This document shows positions 17,101 through 25,155 of a stretch of DNA of 64,000 nucleotides, piece after piece. The stretch is from Pseudolactococcus hodotermopsidis. GTDB lineage: Bacteria > Bacillota > Bacilli > Lactobacillales > Streptococcaceae. The position numbers and the translations under genes are program-made. Under the pieces are notes generated by a model that saw only the letters and a program-made list of their open reading frames with translations, made no database searches and had not been told where the DNA came from. Position 1 is the stretch's first letter, and each line of letters begins with the position of its first letter. The stretch spans positions 1-64,000 of the forward strand of contig NZ_BLLI01000003.1 of assembly GCF_011170085.1 (NCBI RefSeq), given 5' to 3'.

Positions 17101-18525
17101 GATAAAGACGATACGAAAGTTGTCTATACGCCTGTGAGCAAAATTCTTGAAATTAATACCAAGACAGGACTTTATCCACTTCATGCGGCGATGAGCTTAT
17201 ATTATCAAGTGCTTAATGCCAATGATGACAGTCATTTTGATGCAGATAAAGTTTATCGAAAAATTCTCAAAGAAAATATCTATGCGATTGCCAAAACGCC
17301 AATGGCGAAAACGATTACCGAACGGACCCTTGCGGGGTATCGAGATTTTGAGATGAATGTTGAATGTATTGAGGATTTTGTCGAAACGATTAAAAAAAGT
17401 CCAGAAAAAGGCAAGGAAAAAGTAGAAAAGGTGTTTGATAATATGAAATTTGATGTTGTGATTGGCAATCCGCCTTATCAGGAAAATCAGGCAAATAATA
17501 ATAAAGGGGAAGCTCTCTATCATTATTTTTATGATGTAGCAGAAAAGATTGCAGATAAATATTGTTTGATTACACCAGCGAGATTCTTGTTTAATGGAGG
17601 TTTGACTCCGAAACCTTGGAATCAAAAAATGCTCAATGATAAACATCTAAAAGTTAAATATTTTGCTCAAAATTCTAGTGAAATTTTTCCAAATACAGAT
17701 ATAAAAGGTGGGGTTGCTGTTTTATATAGAGACTCTAAAAAAGATTTTGGAGCAATTAAGACTTTTGTTCCAGACCCAATTTTAAATGGTTTATCTAGAA
17801 AATTTGAAGATAATCTAGACAAAAATTTACCTTCGATTATTTTTGGCGGGCGTTCGGATTTGAAATTTAACGATGAATTTTTAAAAGATTATCCAGAGAC
17901 AGTCCGAATGAGGCTTGCACAGATACAGATAAAGTATCCAGATGTTACAACTTTGAGTGCAAATGAAGAATATGAATTAAAATCATCTACTTTTGAATCA
18001 TTGGATGCTGTTTTCTTGAAGGAAGAACCTGCAGATAAAGATAATTATTATAAAATACTCGGACTTTATCAATCTAAACGAGTTTATCGCTGGATTCAAA
18101 AGAAATATATGGCACCTCGCTATGAAAAATCAAATAATATTGAAAAATACAAAGTATTTGTCCCTAAAGCAAATGGTAGTGGGGCAATTGGAGAAGTTCT
18201 CAGTGCGCCGCTCATCGGTGCGCCGCTCACTTCTGCAACGCCTACCTTTATTTCTATTGGCGCTTTTGATACAGAATTAGAAGCAGAAAATTTATTGAGT
18301 TATGTCAAAACAAAGTTTGCAAGGAGTTTACTTGGAATTTTGAAAATTACCCAAGATAATCCTCCATTCAAATGGGCGCATGTCCCCCTCCAAGACTTCA
18401 CAGCAAACTCAGATGTGCCATGGGAAAAATCAATCGCTGAAATCGACCAGTTTTTCTATCAAAAATACGGACTTGATGATCATGAAATTACCTTTATTGA
18501 AACAAAAGTGAAAGAGATGCTGTGA
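14140..18525 (+). CDS. Restriction-modification protein: nuclease-helicase-methylase/target recognition
   Basis: A 1461-residue multidomain protein. Residues 1-140 resemble the DUF4145-type N-terminus of restriction subunits. Residues about 150-270 look like a T5orf172/GIY-YIG-type nuclease (LIYIQ, YEKIGDAS, an arginine near 199, GVPY, KIEK near 222, GNEFYPV near 249); this is an inference from pattern only. An SF2 helicase follows at about 300-680, with MRFGKT near 315, DEAH near 414, SGTPF near 443 and TGVNIPEW near 633. NPPY, the methylase catalytic motif IV, is at about 1110 in VIGNPPYQEN, and the C-terminus is probably the target-recognition part. Methylase motif I is missing here and lies in the preceding gene. 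Confidence 0.8.
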   Translation: MTSNFEFLMVETDTAILFETANFAEQNYIQKDYEGTLTKVGKMAKKVAFSTAEQENIILPERSTFNDYLSELKQNNIESYILDGFYSIKGIGNKAAHVINSQEATKENALKALNHIFIILVWYVKRYTDTDIQTAYLDFLEPEAEKRYQTAERKLIYIQSGKWSQYDGYEKIGDASIEDFEIDQSPNSKDLQKAADNTVRAYMNRAGVPYTIHWAELAYSKIEKRFFRDYDVHEVLKRSGYSPKEFGQGNEFYPVDVETAKSAIKAVKEGKSALQGIAEAKSEYDITLRPEQDAAVAKTKKSFKKKDKMLWNAKMRFGKTLTALQLVKEEQFQKVLIMTHRPVVSDSWFEDFNKMKMADSGYFFGSYDKGERLEKLKTGNQPFIYFASIQLLRYGNGQANLGQFSDIDWDLIIVDEAHEGTQTALAEEVLKTLKKDKTKTLELSGTPFNLLDQYEESQVYTWDYTMEQTAKLKWSLESPDKPNPYEGLPKVSMFTFDMRHKEHYADESKAFNFREFFSVDDNGDLVHFNDVTAFLDNLTNPDKLSNYPFSTPEYREELRHTLWLLPGVKEAAAFEKCLKAHRIFGQEYDIINVVKDGDDEVASQNDLDKVRNAITKDPSQTKTITLTVRKLTTGVNIPEWTAVFFLSNTTSAMNYLQAAFRAQTPFSHEKLGMKKNCYIFDFAPDRALSVMAESAQINSDVGKKNTQEQKDAMTRLLNFMPILGSSDTGMKTFNVDSMLTQLKKVYAEKAVRSGFEDDSLYNDKLLTLTVGDAEMFKNLSTIVGKTQGQKKVSDIVIADNGLTDEEYDKGEKAKQKPIRKRTKEEKELIEKINAAKKQRKTMISILRGVSIRIPMMIYGMQVELSKDITIADFTKQVDDKSWQEFMPKGFTKGMFKDISQYYDAEVFIEAGRLIRQRAKSYDKLDFIERAERIAELFSSFKNPDKETVLTPWRVVNLQLVKTIGGLNFYDDDFVSTTGNAISSLHWVDKDDTKVVYTPVSKILEINTKTGLYPLHAAMSLYYQVLNANDDSHFDADKVYRKILKENIYAIAKTPMAKTITERTLAGYRDFEMNVECIEDFVETIKKSPEKGKEKVEKVFDNMKFDVVIGNPPYQENQANNNKGEALYHYFYDVAEKIADKYCLITPARFLFNGGLTPKPWNQKMLNDKHLKVKYFAQNSSEIFPNTDIKGGVAVLYRDSKKDFGAIKTFVPDPILNGLSRKFEDNLDKNLPSIIFGGRSDLKFNDEFLKDYPETVRMRLAQIQIKYPDVTTLSANEEYELKSSTFESLDAVFLKEEPADKDNYYKILGLYQSKRVYRWIQKKYMAPRYEKSNNIEKYKVFVPKANGSGAIGEVLSAPLIGAPLTSATPTFISIGAFDTELEAENLLSYVKTKFARSLLGILKITQDNPPFKWAHVPLQDFTANSDVPWEKSIAEIDQFFYQKYGLDDHEITFIETKVKEML

Positions 18526-18601
18526 GATGGATAATACGGCAGTTTATGATATAGAATGTTTTAAAAAATTATTGATTTAACCAAAATAAAGCAGTAAACT
18601 T

Positions 18602-18651
18602 CTTTACATTTTCCTTACTTTGAGCTATAATGAAGTAAAGAAAATGTAAGG
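18602..18651 (+). promoter_or_regulatory. Promoter and operator of the toxin-antitoxin operon
   Basis: TTTACA (18603-18608), 17-base spacer and TATAAT (18626-18631). A nearly perfect 19-bp inverted repeat (CTTTACATTTTC... at 18602-18620 and ...GAAAATGTAAGG at 18633-18651) covers the -35 and the region after the -10, as expected for autoregulation by the antitoxin. Confidence 0.8.
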
Positions 18652-18660
18652 AGAAAGATA

Positions 18661-18936
18661 ATGCGAGTTCAAACTAAGGTGGAGGCAACCCTATCTTCTA
18701 AAGGTCAATTGACGATTCCAAAAAATATCCGTCAATTACTTAATATCAAGACTGGTAGTAAGGTGGTTTTTATGGTATTGGCTGATGGTAAAATTGAAAT
18801 TGATAATGCGGACAATCTTCAATCAGAAAAAGATGTGCAAAATGAATTAGCAAATTATTATCGAAAATATGGTCAGGTAGAACTTGAAGAAACAGATCGT
18901 ATGCTAGAAGATTTTGTAGGAGATTGGGTTAGTTGA
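18661..18936 (+). CDS. AbrB/MazE-like antitoxin
   Basis: A 91-residue protein with a SpoVT/AbrB swapped-hairpin DNA-binding domain at residues 6-50 (SSKGQLTIPKNIRQLLNIK) and an acidic C-terminus that would bind and block the toxin. ATG has AAGGAGAAAG upstream. The stop overlaps the toxin ATG (TGATG), the standard antitoxin-first arrangement. The promoter has a long palindrome suited to autoregulation. It sits directly downstream of the restriction-modification genes and may help keep the island. Confidence 0.88.
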   Translation: MRVQTKVEATLSSKGQLTIPKNIRQLLNIKTGSKVVFMVLADGKIEIDNADNLQSEKDVQNELANYYRKYGQVELEETDRMLEDFVGDWVS

Positions 18937-19280
18937 TGAAATACGGCGAAGTTTATATGGTCGATTTTAACCCTGTTGTTGGAAGTGAGCAAGGCAATTT
19001 TCGACCAGTAGTGATTGTGAGTAATGACCTCTACAATAGAGGAACAAAGATGCGGGTTGTTATTCCCATTTCTAGTGTTGAGAAGTACGGCACAGAAAAG
19101 AAGTGGCTTGATTATCCTTTGATACAAAAAGTGCCTGAGGAACAAGTTGTTCATGGCTTTGCTTTGTGCAATCAATATAAAACGGTTGATTTGAGGGCGA
19201 GGAAAGGGCAATTTAAAGGGGCATTTTCTAAAGAATTTGTTGATAGATTAGCCTTGATTGTTAGAAGTACGATTGGCTGA
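18936..19280 (+). CDS. MazF/PemK family endoribonuclease toxin
   Basis: A 114-residue MazF-type toxin that would cut mRNA when not bound by its antitoxin. Family signatures include YGEVYMVDFNPVVGSEQGNFRPVVIVSN at the N-terminus (shown here in part as GSEQGNFRPVVIVSN), the VIPISS strand and the C-terminal QYKTVDLRARKG. The ATG at 18936 overlaps the antitoxin stop by one base. Length and motifs are complete, so it is probably functional. Confidence 0.9.
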   Translation: MKYGEVYMVDFNPVVGSEQGNFRPVVIVSNDLYNRGTKMRVVIPISSVEKYGTEKKWLDYPLIQKVPEEQVVHGFALCNQYKTVDLRARKGQFKGAFSKEFVDRLALIVRSTIG

Positions 19281-19319
19281 TATTGAAATTTAGAAGTGTC
19301 TATTTTAAGTCTACAAACT

Positions 19320-19437
19320 GACTTTATGACAGTCCATAGAGAGGAACGAGTGATTGAAAATGAACTGGTTCAAAATGTGACGAAATTCCTATTTGAACTG
19401 GCAATTTTGCCAGTGGCTAATCAATCGAAAGATTATA
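19320..19437 (+). pseudogene. Possible remnant of a DUF1016/YhcG-type nuclease gene
   Basis: A short frame in this stretch contains ENELVQNVTKFLFEL, which resembles the helix before the nuclease core of DUF1016 (YhcG) proteins. No start-to-stop gene exists and the frame runs into the MITE at 19438. Weak evidence; it may be chance. Confidence 0.25.
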
Positions 19438-19591
19438 GGGCATCTCTAAAAACTCAAATTCGCCCATTTTTGCTAAAATTTCCTTAGTCGTCGTCATTCC
19501 TCCTCGACTTGCACCAGCAAGCCTTCGTCGGATTTCCTAGCCTAAGAAAATTTTATCTAAAAATGAACAAAAGCAGTTTTTAGAGGTGCCC
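19438..19591. mobile_element. 154-bp MITE-like element
   Basis: Terminal inverted repeats start GGGCATCTCTAAAAACT at the left and read GGGCACCTCTAAAAACT inward from the right; similarity extends to about 50 bases (CATTTTTGCTAAAATTTC against CATTTTTAGATAAAATTTT). TATA is present on both flanks (19434-19437 and 19592-19595), a possible target duplication. The centre is relatively GC-rich (TCGTCGTCATTCC, CCTTCGTCGG). No ORF inside. Probably mobilised by an IS not present in this window. Confidence 0.75.
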
Positions 19592-19668
19592 TATACAAAT
19601 TCTTAGTTAAATTATTAATCAAGAACATCACAACCAGTCTAGTGAGTGAGGATAGAGATGCCCTTAAT

Positions 19669-19744
19669 CTCAAATTTTACTCGAAACCCACAAAAAAAGC
19701 ACATAAACATGATATAATAGAGAGTATATGCTCTCTATTTTTGA
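19669..19744. repeat. Right copy of the direct repeat, carrying the tdk promoter
   Basis: Same sequence family as 13165-13237. It contains ATGATATAAT (a good -10, 19708-19717), then a small hairpin AGAGAGTATATGCTCTCT in the tdk leader. Confidence 0.75.
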
Positions 19745-19778
19745 TGAGATAGCGTTTTTTGAAAGAGAAAATGAACGA

Positions 19779-20369
19779 ATGGCAAAATTGTACTTCAAAT
19801 ACGGCACGATGAACAGTGGCAAATCAATTGAGATTCTTAAAGTTGCGCACAATTACGAGGAACAGGGGAAGCCCGTCGTTATCATGACAAGCGCGCTTGA
19901 CAATCGTGATGAGATTGGCGTGGTCAGTTCGCGTATTGGCATGCGCCAAAATGCTGTCTCGATTGATGAGACGTTTGATATTTTTGATTATGTGGCTAAG
20001 CTTCCTGACAAACCTTACTGCATTTTGATAGATGAGGCACAATTTCTCAGCAAAAAAAATATCTATGACTTTGCTAGAATTGTTGACGAACTAGATGTGC
20101 CAGTTATGGCATTCGGGCTGAAAAATGATTTCCAAAACGAGTTATTTGAGGGGAGCAAATATTTACTTCTCCTCGCCGATAAAATCGAAGAAATCAAGAC
20201 AATCTGCTGGTTTTGCAGTCAAAAAGCAACCATGGTTCTCCGCACCGAAAACGGAAAACCAGTCTATGAAGGCAGTCAAATTCAAATCGGTGGCAACGAG
20301 ACTTATCTGCCTGTTTGTCGCAAGCATTGGCTCAATCCCGACCTAGAAAAAATGAAAGAAATGAGATAA
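19779..20369 (+). CDS. tdk: Thymidine kinase
   Basis: Phosphorylates thymidine to dTMP for salvage. The 196-residue type II enzyme has the P-loop GTMNSGKS, the Walker B-like LIDEAQFL, and C-terminal zinc-type CWFC and CRKH pairs. The ATG at 19779 is chosen because [16 protein letters not shown] matches family N-termini; the frame is open upstream to 19728. It precedes prfA by one base, as in many lactic acid bacteria. Its promoter lies in the right direct repeat, so the accessory insert sits immediately upstream. Confidence 0.95.
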   Translation: MAKLYFKYGTMNSGKSIEILKVAHNYEEQGKPVVIMTSALDNRDEIGVVSSRIGMRQNAVSIDETFDIFDYVAKLPDKPYCILIDEAQFLSKKNIYDFARIVDELDVPVMAFGLKNDFQNELFEGSKYLLLLADKIEEIKTICWFCSQKATMVLRTENGKPVYEGSQIQIGGNETYLPVCRKHWLNPDLEKMKEMR

Positions 20370-20370
20370 A

Positions 20371-21444
20371 ATGTTCGATCAATTACAGATTATGGCTGAC
20401 CGCTACGAAGAATTAGGTGGTCTGCTCAGTGACCCAGAGGTTGTTAGCGACACCAAGCGTTTCATGGCATTATCTAAAGAAGAGGCAGCATTGCGTGAAA
20501 CAGTTGCTGCTTACGAACGCTATGTTGCTGTTACGACAGGCATTTCTGATGCTGAGGACATGTTGTCAGATGCAAGTCTTGATGCGGAAGAATCTGACAT
20601 GTTCAAGGAAGAACTCAAAGACTTGAAAAATGAGAAAACACAACTTGAAGAAGACATCAAAATCTTACTTTTGCCAAAAGATCCCAATGATGATAAAAAT
20701 ATTATCCTCGAAATTCGAGGTGCAGCAGGTGGCGATGAGGCGGCATTATTTGCGGGCGATTTGTTAGCTATGTACCAAAAATATTCGGAAAATCAAGGCT
20801 GGAAATTTGAAATTTTGGAATCAAATGTCACAGAAATTGGTGGTATCAAAGAAGTGTCAGTCATGATTTCAGGCAACAGTGTTTATTCCAAACTTAAATA
20901 TGAGAGTGGCGCTCATCGGGTACAACGTGTGCCAAAAACAGAGACACAAGGGCGTGTCCACACGTCAACAGCAACGGTGCTTGTTATGCCCGAAATCGAA
21001 GATTTCGACATTGACATTGATCCAAAAGATTTGCGGATAGACATCTATCATGCCTCGGGCGCTGGTGGGCAAAATGTTAATAAGGTGGCAACAGCCGTGC
21101 GGATTGTGCATGAGCCGACGGGGATTAAGGTCGAGATGCAAGAGGAGCGCAATCAGCAAAAGAATCGCGATAAGGCGATGAAAATCATCAATGCTCGCGT
21201 TTATGACCATTTTGCGCAGATTGAGCAGGATAAAAATGACGAGATGCGCAAGTCAACCGTTGGGACAGGCGACCGTTCTGAGCGGATTCGCACCTATAAT
21301 TTTCCGCAAAATCGCGTGACAGACCACCGTATCGGGCTAACTTTGCAGAAACTGGACACGATTTTGTCGGGCAAACTTGACGAAGTGATTGATGCGCTGA
21401 TTCTTTTTGACCAAACGCAGAAACTTGAGGATTTGAAACAGTGA
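20371..21444 (+). CDS. prfA: Peptide chain release factor 1
   Basis: RF1 reads UAA and UAG and triggers peptide release. The 357-residue protein has the GGQ loop in [11 protein letters not shown] and the usual RF1 domains. It begins one base after tdk. The C-terminal end overlaps mutY by four bases (GTGA). PrmC, which methylates the GGQ glutamine, is encoded two genes downstream. Confidence 0.97.
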   Translation: MFDQLQIMADRYEELGGLLSDPEVVSDTKRFMALSKEEAALRETVAAYERYVAVTTGISDAEDMLSDASLDAEESDMFKEELKDLKNEKTQLEEDIKILLLPKDPNDDKNIILEIRGAAGGDEAALFAGDLLAMYQKYSENQGWKFEILESNVTEIGGIKEVSVMISGNSVYSKLKYESGAHRVQRVPKTETQGRVHTSTATVLVMPEIEDFDIDIDPKDLRIDIYHASGAGGQNVNKVATAVRIVHEPTGIKVEMQEERNQQKNRDKAMKIINARVYDHFAQIEQDKNDEMRKSTVGTGDRSERIRTYNFPQNRVTDHRIGLTLQKLDTILSGKLDEVIDALILFDQTQKLEDLKQ

Positions 21445-22493
21445 CGAGCTGGCATTTATCTCAGGAAATGGTGGCTGAGTTTCGGAGAACGTTGCTTGAT
21501 TGGTATGACGAAAGTGGTCGGCCCCATTTGCCTTGGCGGAAGAATACGGACGCCTATCACGTCTGGGTCAGCGAAATTATGCTCCAACAAACCCAAGTTG
21601 AAACGGTCATTCCCTATTATGAGCGATTTCTAGCAGAACTACCAACTATCGCAGATTTGGCGGCAGCAGATGAAGAAGTCTTGCTAAAACTTTGGTCGGG
21701 TTTGGGCTATTATTCACGTGTGCGCAATATGCAAAAGGCGGCGCAACAGATTATGGCAGATTTCGGCGGTCAATTTCCGACAACGAGCCAAGCACTCCAA
21801 ACTCTAGCAGGTATCGGCCCTTACACAGCAGCAGCTATTGCCAGTATTTCATTTGGTGAAGTTGTCCCAGCACTTGACGGTAATATGTTTCGTGTGTTTT
21901 CACGTCTGCTTAAAATTGAGGCGGATATTGCCCAGCCAAAATCTCGAAAAATTTTTTATGACCTTATTGCGCCAATTGTTGATCCTGTGCGACCTGGCGA
22001 TTTTAATCAAGCGATTATGGACCTAGGAACATCCTTGATGAATGCGAAAACGCCAACGCTTGCCACATCGCCATTTGCACGCTTTAATCTGAGTTTTCAA
22101 GATGGCACGGAGCTTGATTTTCCAGTCAAATCTAAAAAAGTCAAGCAAAGACAGAAATTTTATGCAGCACTGATTTCTGAGAAAAATGGTCATCTTGCCT
22201 ATGAACAGCGCTCGAAAACGGGTTTACTGGCAAATTTTTGGACCTTTCCCTTGCTTGAATTTGACTCGTGGGATGCTGTTTATGACGGCGTTTCAGCGCA
22301 ATTTGCAAATGCAAAACAATTGACAATAACACCTGTCACGCATATTTTTACGCACCAGAAATGGCAAGTCATGTTAGTTCAAATTGATGAGTTTTCAGAA
22401 AATTGGACGTATTTTTCTGAAAAAGATTATGACACCTTGCCCCAAACGACTTTACAGCTGAAACTTCAAGTGGCTTTGAGAGAGAATTTATGA
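21441..22493 (+). CDS. mutY: A/G-specific adenine glycosylase, cysteine-free (no Fe-S cluster)
   Basis: MutY removes adenine mispaired with 8-oxoguanine. The 350-residue protein has the catalytic region LPWRKN...[10 protein letters not shown] (glutamate), the helix-hairpin-helix [12 protein letters not shown] and the catalytic aspartate in LDGNMFRV, plus a NUDIX-like C-terminal domain. In place of the usual Cys-x6-Cys-x2-Cys-x5-Cys cluster loop the sequence reads [20 protein letters not shown], and the whole protein has no cysteine. Cluster-less MutY is known in some Lactobacillales. Start GTG at 21441 overlaps the prfA stop. Confidence 0.93.
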   Translation: MTSWHLSQEMVAEFRRTLLDWYDESGRPHLPWRKNTDAYHVWVSEIMLQQTQVETVIPYYERFLAELPTIADLAAADEEVLLKLWSGLGYYSRVRNMQKAAQQIMADFGGQFPTTSQALQTLAGIGPYTAAAIASISFGEVVPALDGNMFRVFSRLLKIEADIAQPKSRKIFYDLIAPIVDPVRPGDFNQAIMDLGTSLMNAKTPTLATSPFARFNLSFQDGTELDFPVKSKKVKQRQKFYAALISEKNGHLAYEQRSKTGLLANFWTFPLLEFDSWDAVYDGVSAQFANAKQLTITPVTHIFTHQKWQVMLVQIDEFSENWTYFSEKDYDTLPQTTLQLKLQVALRENL

Positions 22494-23305
22494 CTTATTT
22501 GCAGACTTTCCAGACTTATGAAAAGCAGTTGACGCGCCCTGAGGAGTTGCGCTATGTCTTTCGTTATGCGCGGAATTTGTCCTATACAGACTTTGTCATG
22601 TTGCTCAATACCGAAATTTCAGCTGAAGATGAAAATTTCATGAAAATGATTTTCAAACGGTTGCAAAAAGATGAACCAGCCCAGTATATTGTCGGCGAGA
22701 CTGAATTTTACGGCTTGACTATCACTGTTGATAGACGTGCCTTGATTCCGCGACCCGAAACAGAAGAATTGGTTGACTTGATTTTGGCAGAAAATGCGAC
22801 AGAAGGGTTAAAAGTGCTAGATATTGGGACAGGGACGGGTGTCATTGCCCTGTCACTCGGCAAACATCAGCCGACTTGGCAACTGACAGCGACCGATATT
22901 TCAGCAGAAACTTTAGAATTAGCTGCTCAAAATGCCGAAAAAACTAAGATTTCAAATCTTACTTTCATCCAATCAGATGTTTTCAGTCATATTTCAGAAA
23001 AATATGACATTATCGTGTCAAATCCGCCTTATATTGCAGATTTTGAAAAAGCTGATATGGCAAAAAACGTGCTAGAGTACGAGCCACATCTCGCCTTATT
23101 TGCGGAAAATGACGGTTTAGCCATTTATCAAAAAATGGCTGAAAATGCCAGTCAATTTTTGACAGAAACGGGTAAGCTCTATCTGGAAATTGGCTATTTA
23201 CAGGGTCAGTCAGTCAGTCAGCTTTTTCAGCACCATTTTCCCCAAAAACGTGTGCGTGTTTTGCAAGATTTATCTGGAAAGGACAGGATGATTGCCATTG
23301 ACTGA
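22490..23305 (+). CDS. prmC: Release factor glutamine N5-methyltransferase
   Basis: PrmC (HemK) methylates the glutamine of the GGQ motif in RF1 and RF2. The 271-residue protein has an N-terminal helical substrate domain, SAM motif I in VLDIGTGTGVIALSL and the catalytic NPPY (SNPPYIADF). ATG overlaps the mutY stop (ATGA). Sits in the prfA operon with its substrate. Confidence 0.95.
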   Translation: MTYLQTFQTYEKQLTRPEELRYVFRYARNLSYTDFVMLLNTEISAEDENFMKMIFKRLQKDEPAQYIVGETEFYGLTITVDRRALIPRPETEELVDLILAENATEGLKVLDIGTGTGVIALSLGKHQPTWQLTATDISAETLELAAQNAEKTKISNLTFIQSDVFSHISEKYDIIVSNPPYIADFEKADMAKNVLEYEPHLALFAENDGLAIYQKMAENASQFLTETGKLYLEIGYLQGQSVSQLFQHHFPQKRVRVLQDLSGKDRMIAID

Positions 23306-23909
23306 GTTATTATCAGCTAAGGACTTAGCAAGAGCGGTTGCGCTTATCAAGTCTGGTCAACTTGTCGCCTTACCAACCGAAACAGTTTATGGTTTATTTG
23401 GCTTGGCGCAAAACGATGAGGTAGTTAGGCAAATTTACGAGCTCAAAAACCGAACGTTCGACCATATGCTCAACTTAAATATCGCCAGTTACGAAGATTT
23501 GAAAATTTTTTCACAAAATCACCCAAAATATCTGGAAAAGTTGTATAATAAATTTATGCCTGGCAGTCTAACGATGATTTTAGAGGCTAATGAAAATGTG
23601 CCGAAACTGGTCAATAATGGCTTAACAACTGTTGGTTTTCGCGTACCCAAAACACCTGTAACGCTTGATATTATACGACAAACAGGAACGCTAGTCGGTC
23701 CGTCTGCCAATTTGACAGGCAAGCCTAGCCCCAAAACAGCACAAGAAGTGCTGGCTGATTTTGACGGCAAGATTGCGGCGATTTTGGTAGCTGATGACAG
23801 TATTTCTGGTCTTGATTCGACGATTGTCGACTTGACGGGCGCGACACCTAAAATTTTGCGCCAAGGCGCAATCACATTAAAAAAAATTAACGAGGTAATT
23901 CACACATGA
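23292..23909 (+). CDS. tsaC: L-threonylcarbamoyladenylate synthase (Sua5/YrdC family)
   Basis: Makes threonylcarbamoyl-AMP for the t6A modification of tRNAs that read ANN codons. The 205-residue protein has the signature [28 protein letters not shown] and [11 protein letters not shown], which form the ATP and threonine site. The usual KxR-P motif here reads [11 protein letters not shown], so one proline pair is altered. Start is probably TTG at 23292 (AAAGGA upstream); TTG at 23298 is possible. Overlaps prmC by 14 bases and glyA by 4. Confidence 0.9.
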   Translation: MPLTELLSAKDLARAVALIKSGQLVALPTETVYGLFGLAQNDEVVRQIYELKNRTFDHMLNLNIASYEDLKIFSQNHPKYLEKLYNKFMPGSLTMILEANENVPKLVNNGLTTVGFRVPKTPVTLDIIRQTGTLVGPSANLTGKPSPKTAQEVLADFDGKIAAILVADDSISGLDSTIVDLTGATPKILRQGAITLKKINEVIHT

Positions 23910-25153
23910 TTTTTGACAACCCTAACTACGAAACATATGACCAAGACCTTTGGCAAGCGGTTCATGCCGAAGAAAAACGTCAGCAACAAAATATTGAGCT
24001 GATTGCCTCTGAAAATGTTGTCTCAAAAGCTGTTATGGCAGCTCAAGGGACACTTTTGACTAATAAATATGCCGAAGGTTATCCTGGTAAACGCTATTAT
24101 GGTGGTACTGAGTGTGTTGATGTTGTTGAAACGCTTGCTATTGACCGTGCCAAAGCCCTTTTTGGTGCTGAGTTTGCCAATGTTCAGCCACATTCTGGTT
24201 CACAAGCCAATGCTGCGGCTTATTTGGCTTTGATTGAGCCAGGTGATACGGTAATGGGGCTTGACCTCGCTGCTGGTGGGCATTTGACTCACGGATCGCC
24301 TGTCAACTTCTCGGGAAAAACGTATCATTTTGTCGGTTATAATGTTGACAAGGAAACAGAATTACTTGACTACGATCAGATTTTGGCACAGGCTAAAGAA
24401 GTGCAACCGAAATTGATTGTGGCTGGCGCGTCTAGCTATTCTCGCACGATTGATTTTGCTAAATTCCGTGATATTGCGAATGCTGTTGGTGCGAAACTCA
24501 TGGTTGATATGGCGCATATTGCTGGTTTGGTTGCGGCTGGTTTGCACCCTAACCCAGTCCCATATGCTGATATTACAACGTCTACGACCCACAAAACGCT
24601 CCGTGGACCGCGTGGTGGTCTGATTCTTACAAATGACGAAGACTTGGCAAAGAAAATCAATTCGGCTATTTTCCCAGGTATTCAAGGTGGGCCACTCATG
24701 CACGTTATTGCAGGCAAAGCGGTTGCTTTTAAAGAGGCGCTTGACCCTGCTTTCAAGGTTTATCAAGCACAAGTTATCAAGAATACCAAAACAATGGCGG
24801 ATACTTTTGAAAAAGCGGGAATGCGCGTGATTTCTGGCGGAACTGATAACCATATGTTCATGCTTAATGTAACAGGTTTTGGTATTAACGGCAAAGAGGC
24901 ACAAAACTTATTGGACACTGTGTCTATTACTTTGAATAAAAATGCGATTCCTTATGAAACTTTGAGTCCCTTTAAAACTTCTGGTGTGCGAATTGGTGCA
25001 GCGGCAATGACGTCGCGTGGTTTCAAGGAAGATGAGGCTGTCAAGGTTGCTGAATTTATCATTCGAGCTTTCCAAAATAAAGATAATCAAGTGATTCTTG
25101 ACCAAATCAAAGCTGATGTGATTGCTTTGACTGATCAATTTCCGCTTTATTGA
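23906..25153 (+). CDS. glyA: Serine hydroxymethyltransferase
   Basis: PLP enzyme that converts serine plus tetrahydrofolate to glycine and methylene-THF, the main one-carbon source. The 415-residue protein has the PLP lysine in [15 protein letters not shown] and the N-terminal LIASENVVS. The ATG overlaps the tsaC stop (ATGA). Downstream metF uses the same methylene-THF pool but is a separate transcription unit. Confidence 0.97.
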   Translation: MIFDNPNYETYDQDLWQAVHAEEKRQQQNIELIASENVVSKAVMAAQGTLLTNKYAEGYPGKRYYGGTECVDVVETLAIDRAKALFGAEFANVQPHSGSQANAAAYLALIEPGDTVMGLDLAAGGHLTHGSPVNFSGKTYHFVGYNVDKETELLDYDQILAQAKEVQPKLIVAGASSYSRTIDFAKFRDIANAVGAKLMVDMAHIAGLVAAGLHPNPVPYADITTSTTHKTLRGPRGGLILTNDEDLAKKINSAIFPGIQGGPLMHVIAGKAVAFKEALDPAFKVYQAQVIKNTKTMADTFEKAGMRVISGGTDNHMFMLNVTGFGINGKEAQNLLDTVSITLNKNAIPYETLSPFKTSGVRIGAAAMTSRGFKEDEAVKVAEFIIRAFQNKDNQVILDQIKADVIALTDQFPLY

Positions 25154-25155
25154 TA

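Noticed and set aside
18190-18235. Short direct repeat (GCGCCGCTCA, twice) near the end of the R-M gene as a recombination site
   Set aside because: Only 10 bases in coding sequence; it codes for a repeated APL motif and gives no further support for mobility.
18527-18580. 17-codon frame MDNTAVYDIECFKKLLI after the R-M gene
   Set aside because: No ribosome site and too short; at most the stub of a deleted gene.
19296-19487. 63-residue frame as an intact gene
   Set aside because: Half of it lies in the MITE, and there is no ribosome site. Only the part before 19437 may be a gene remnant.
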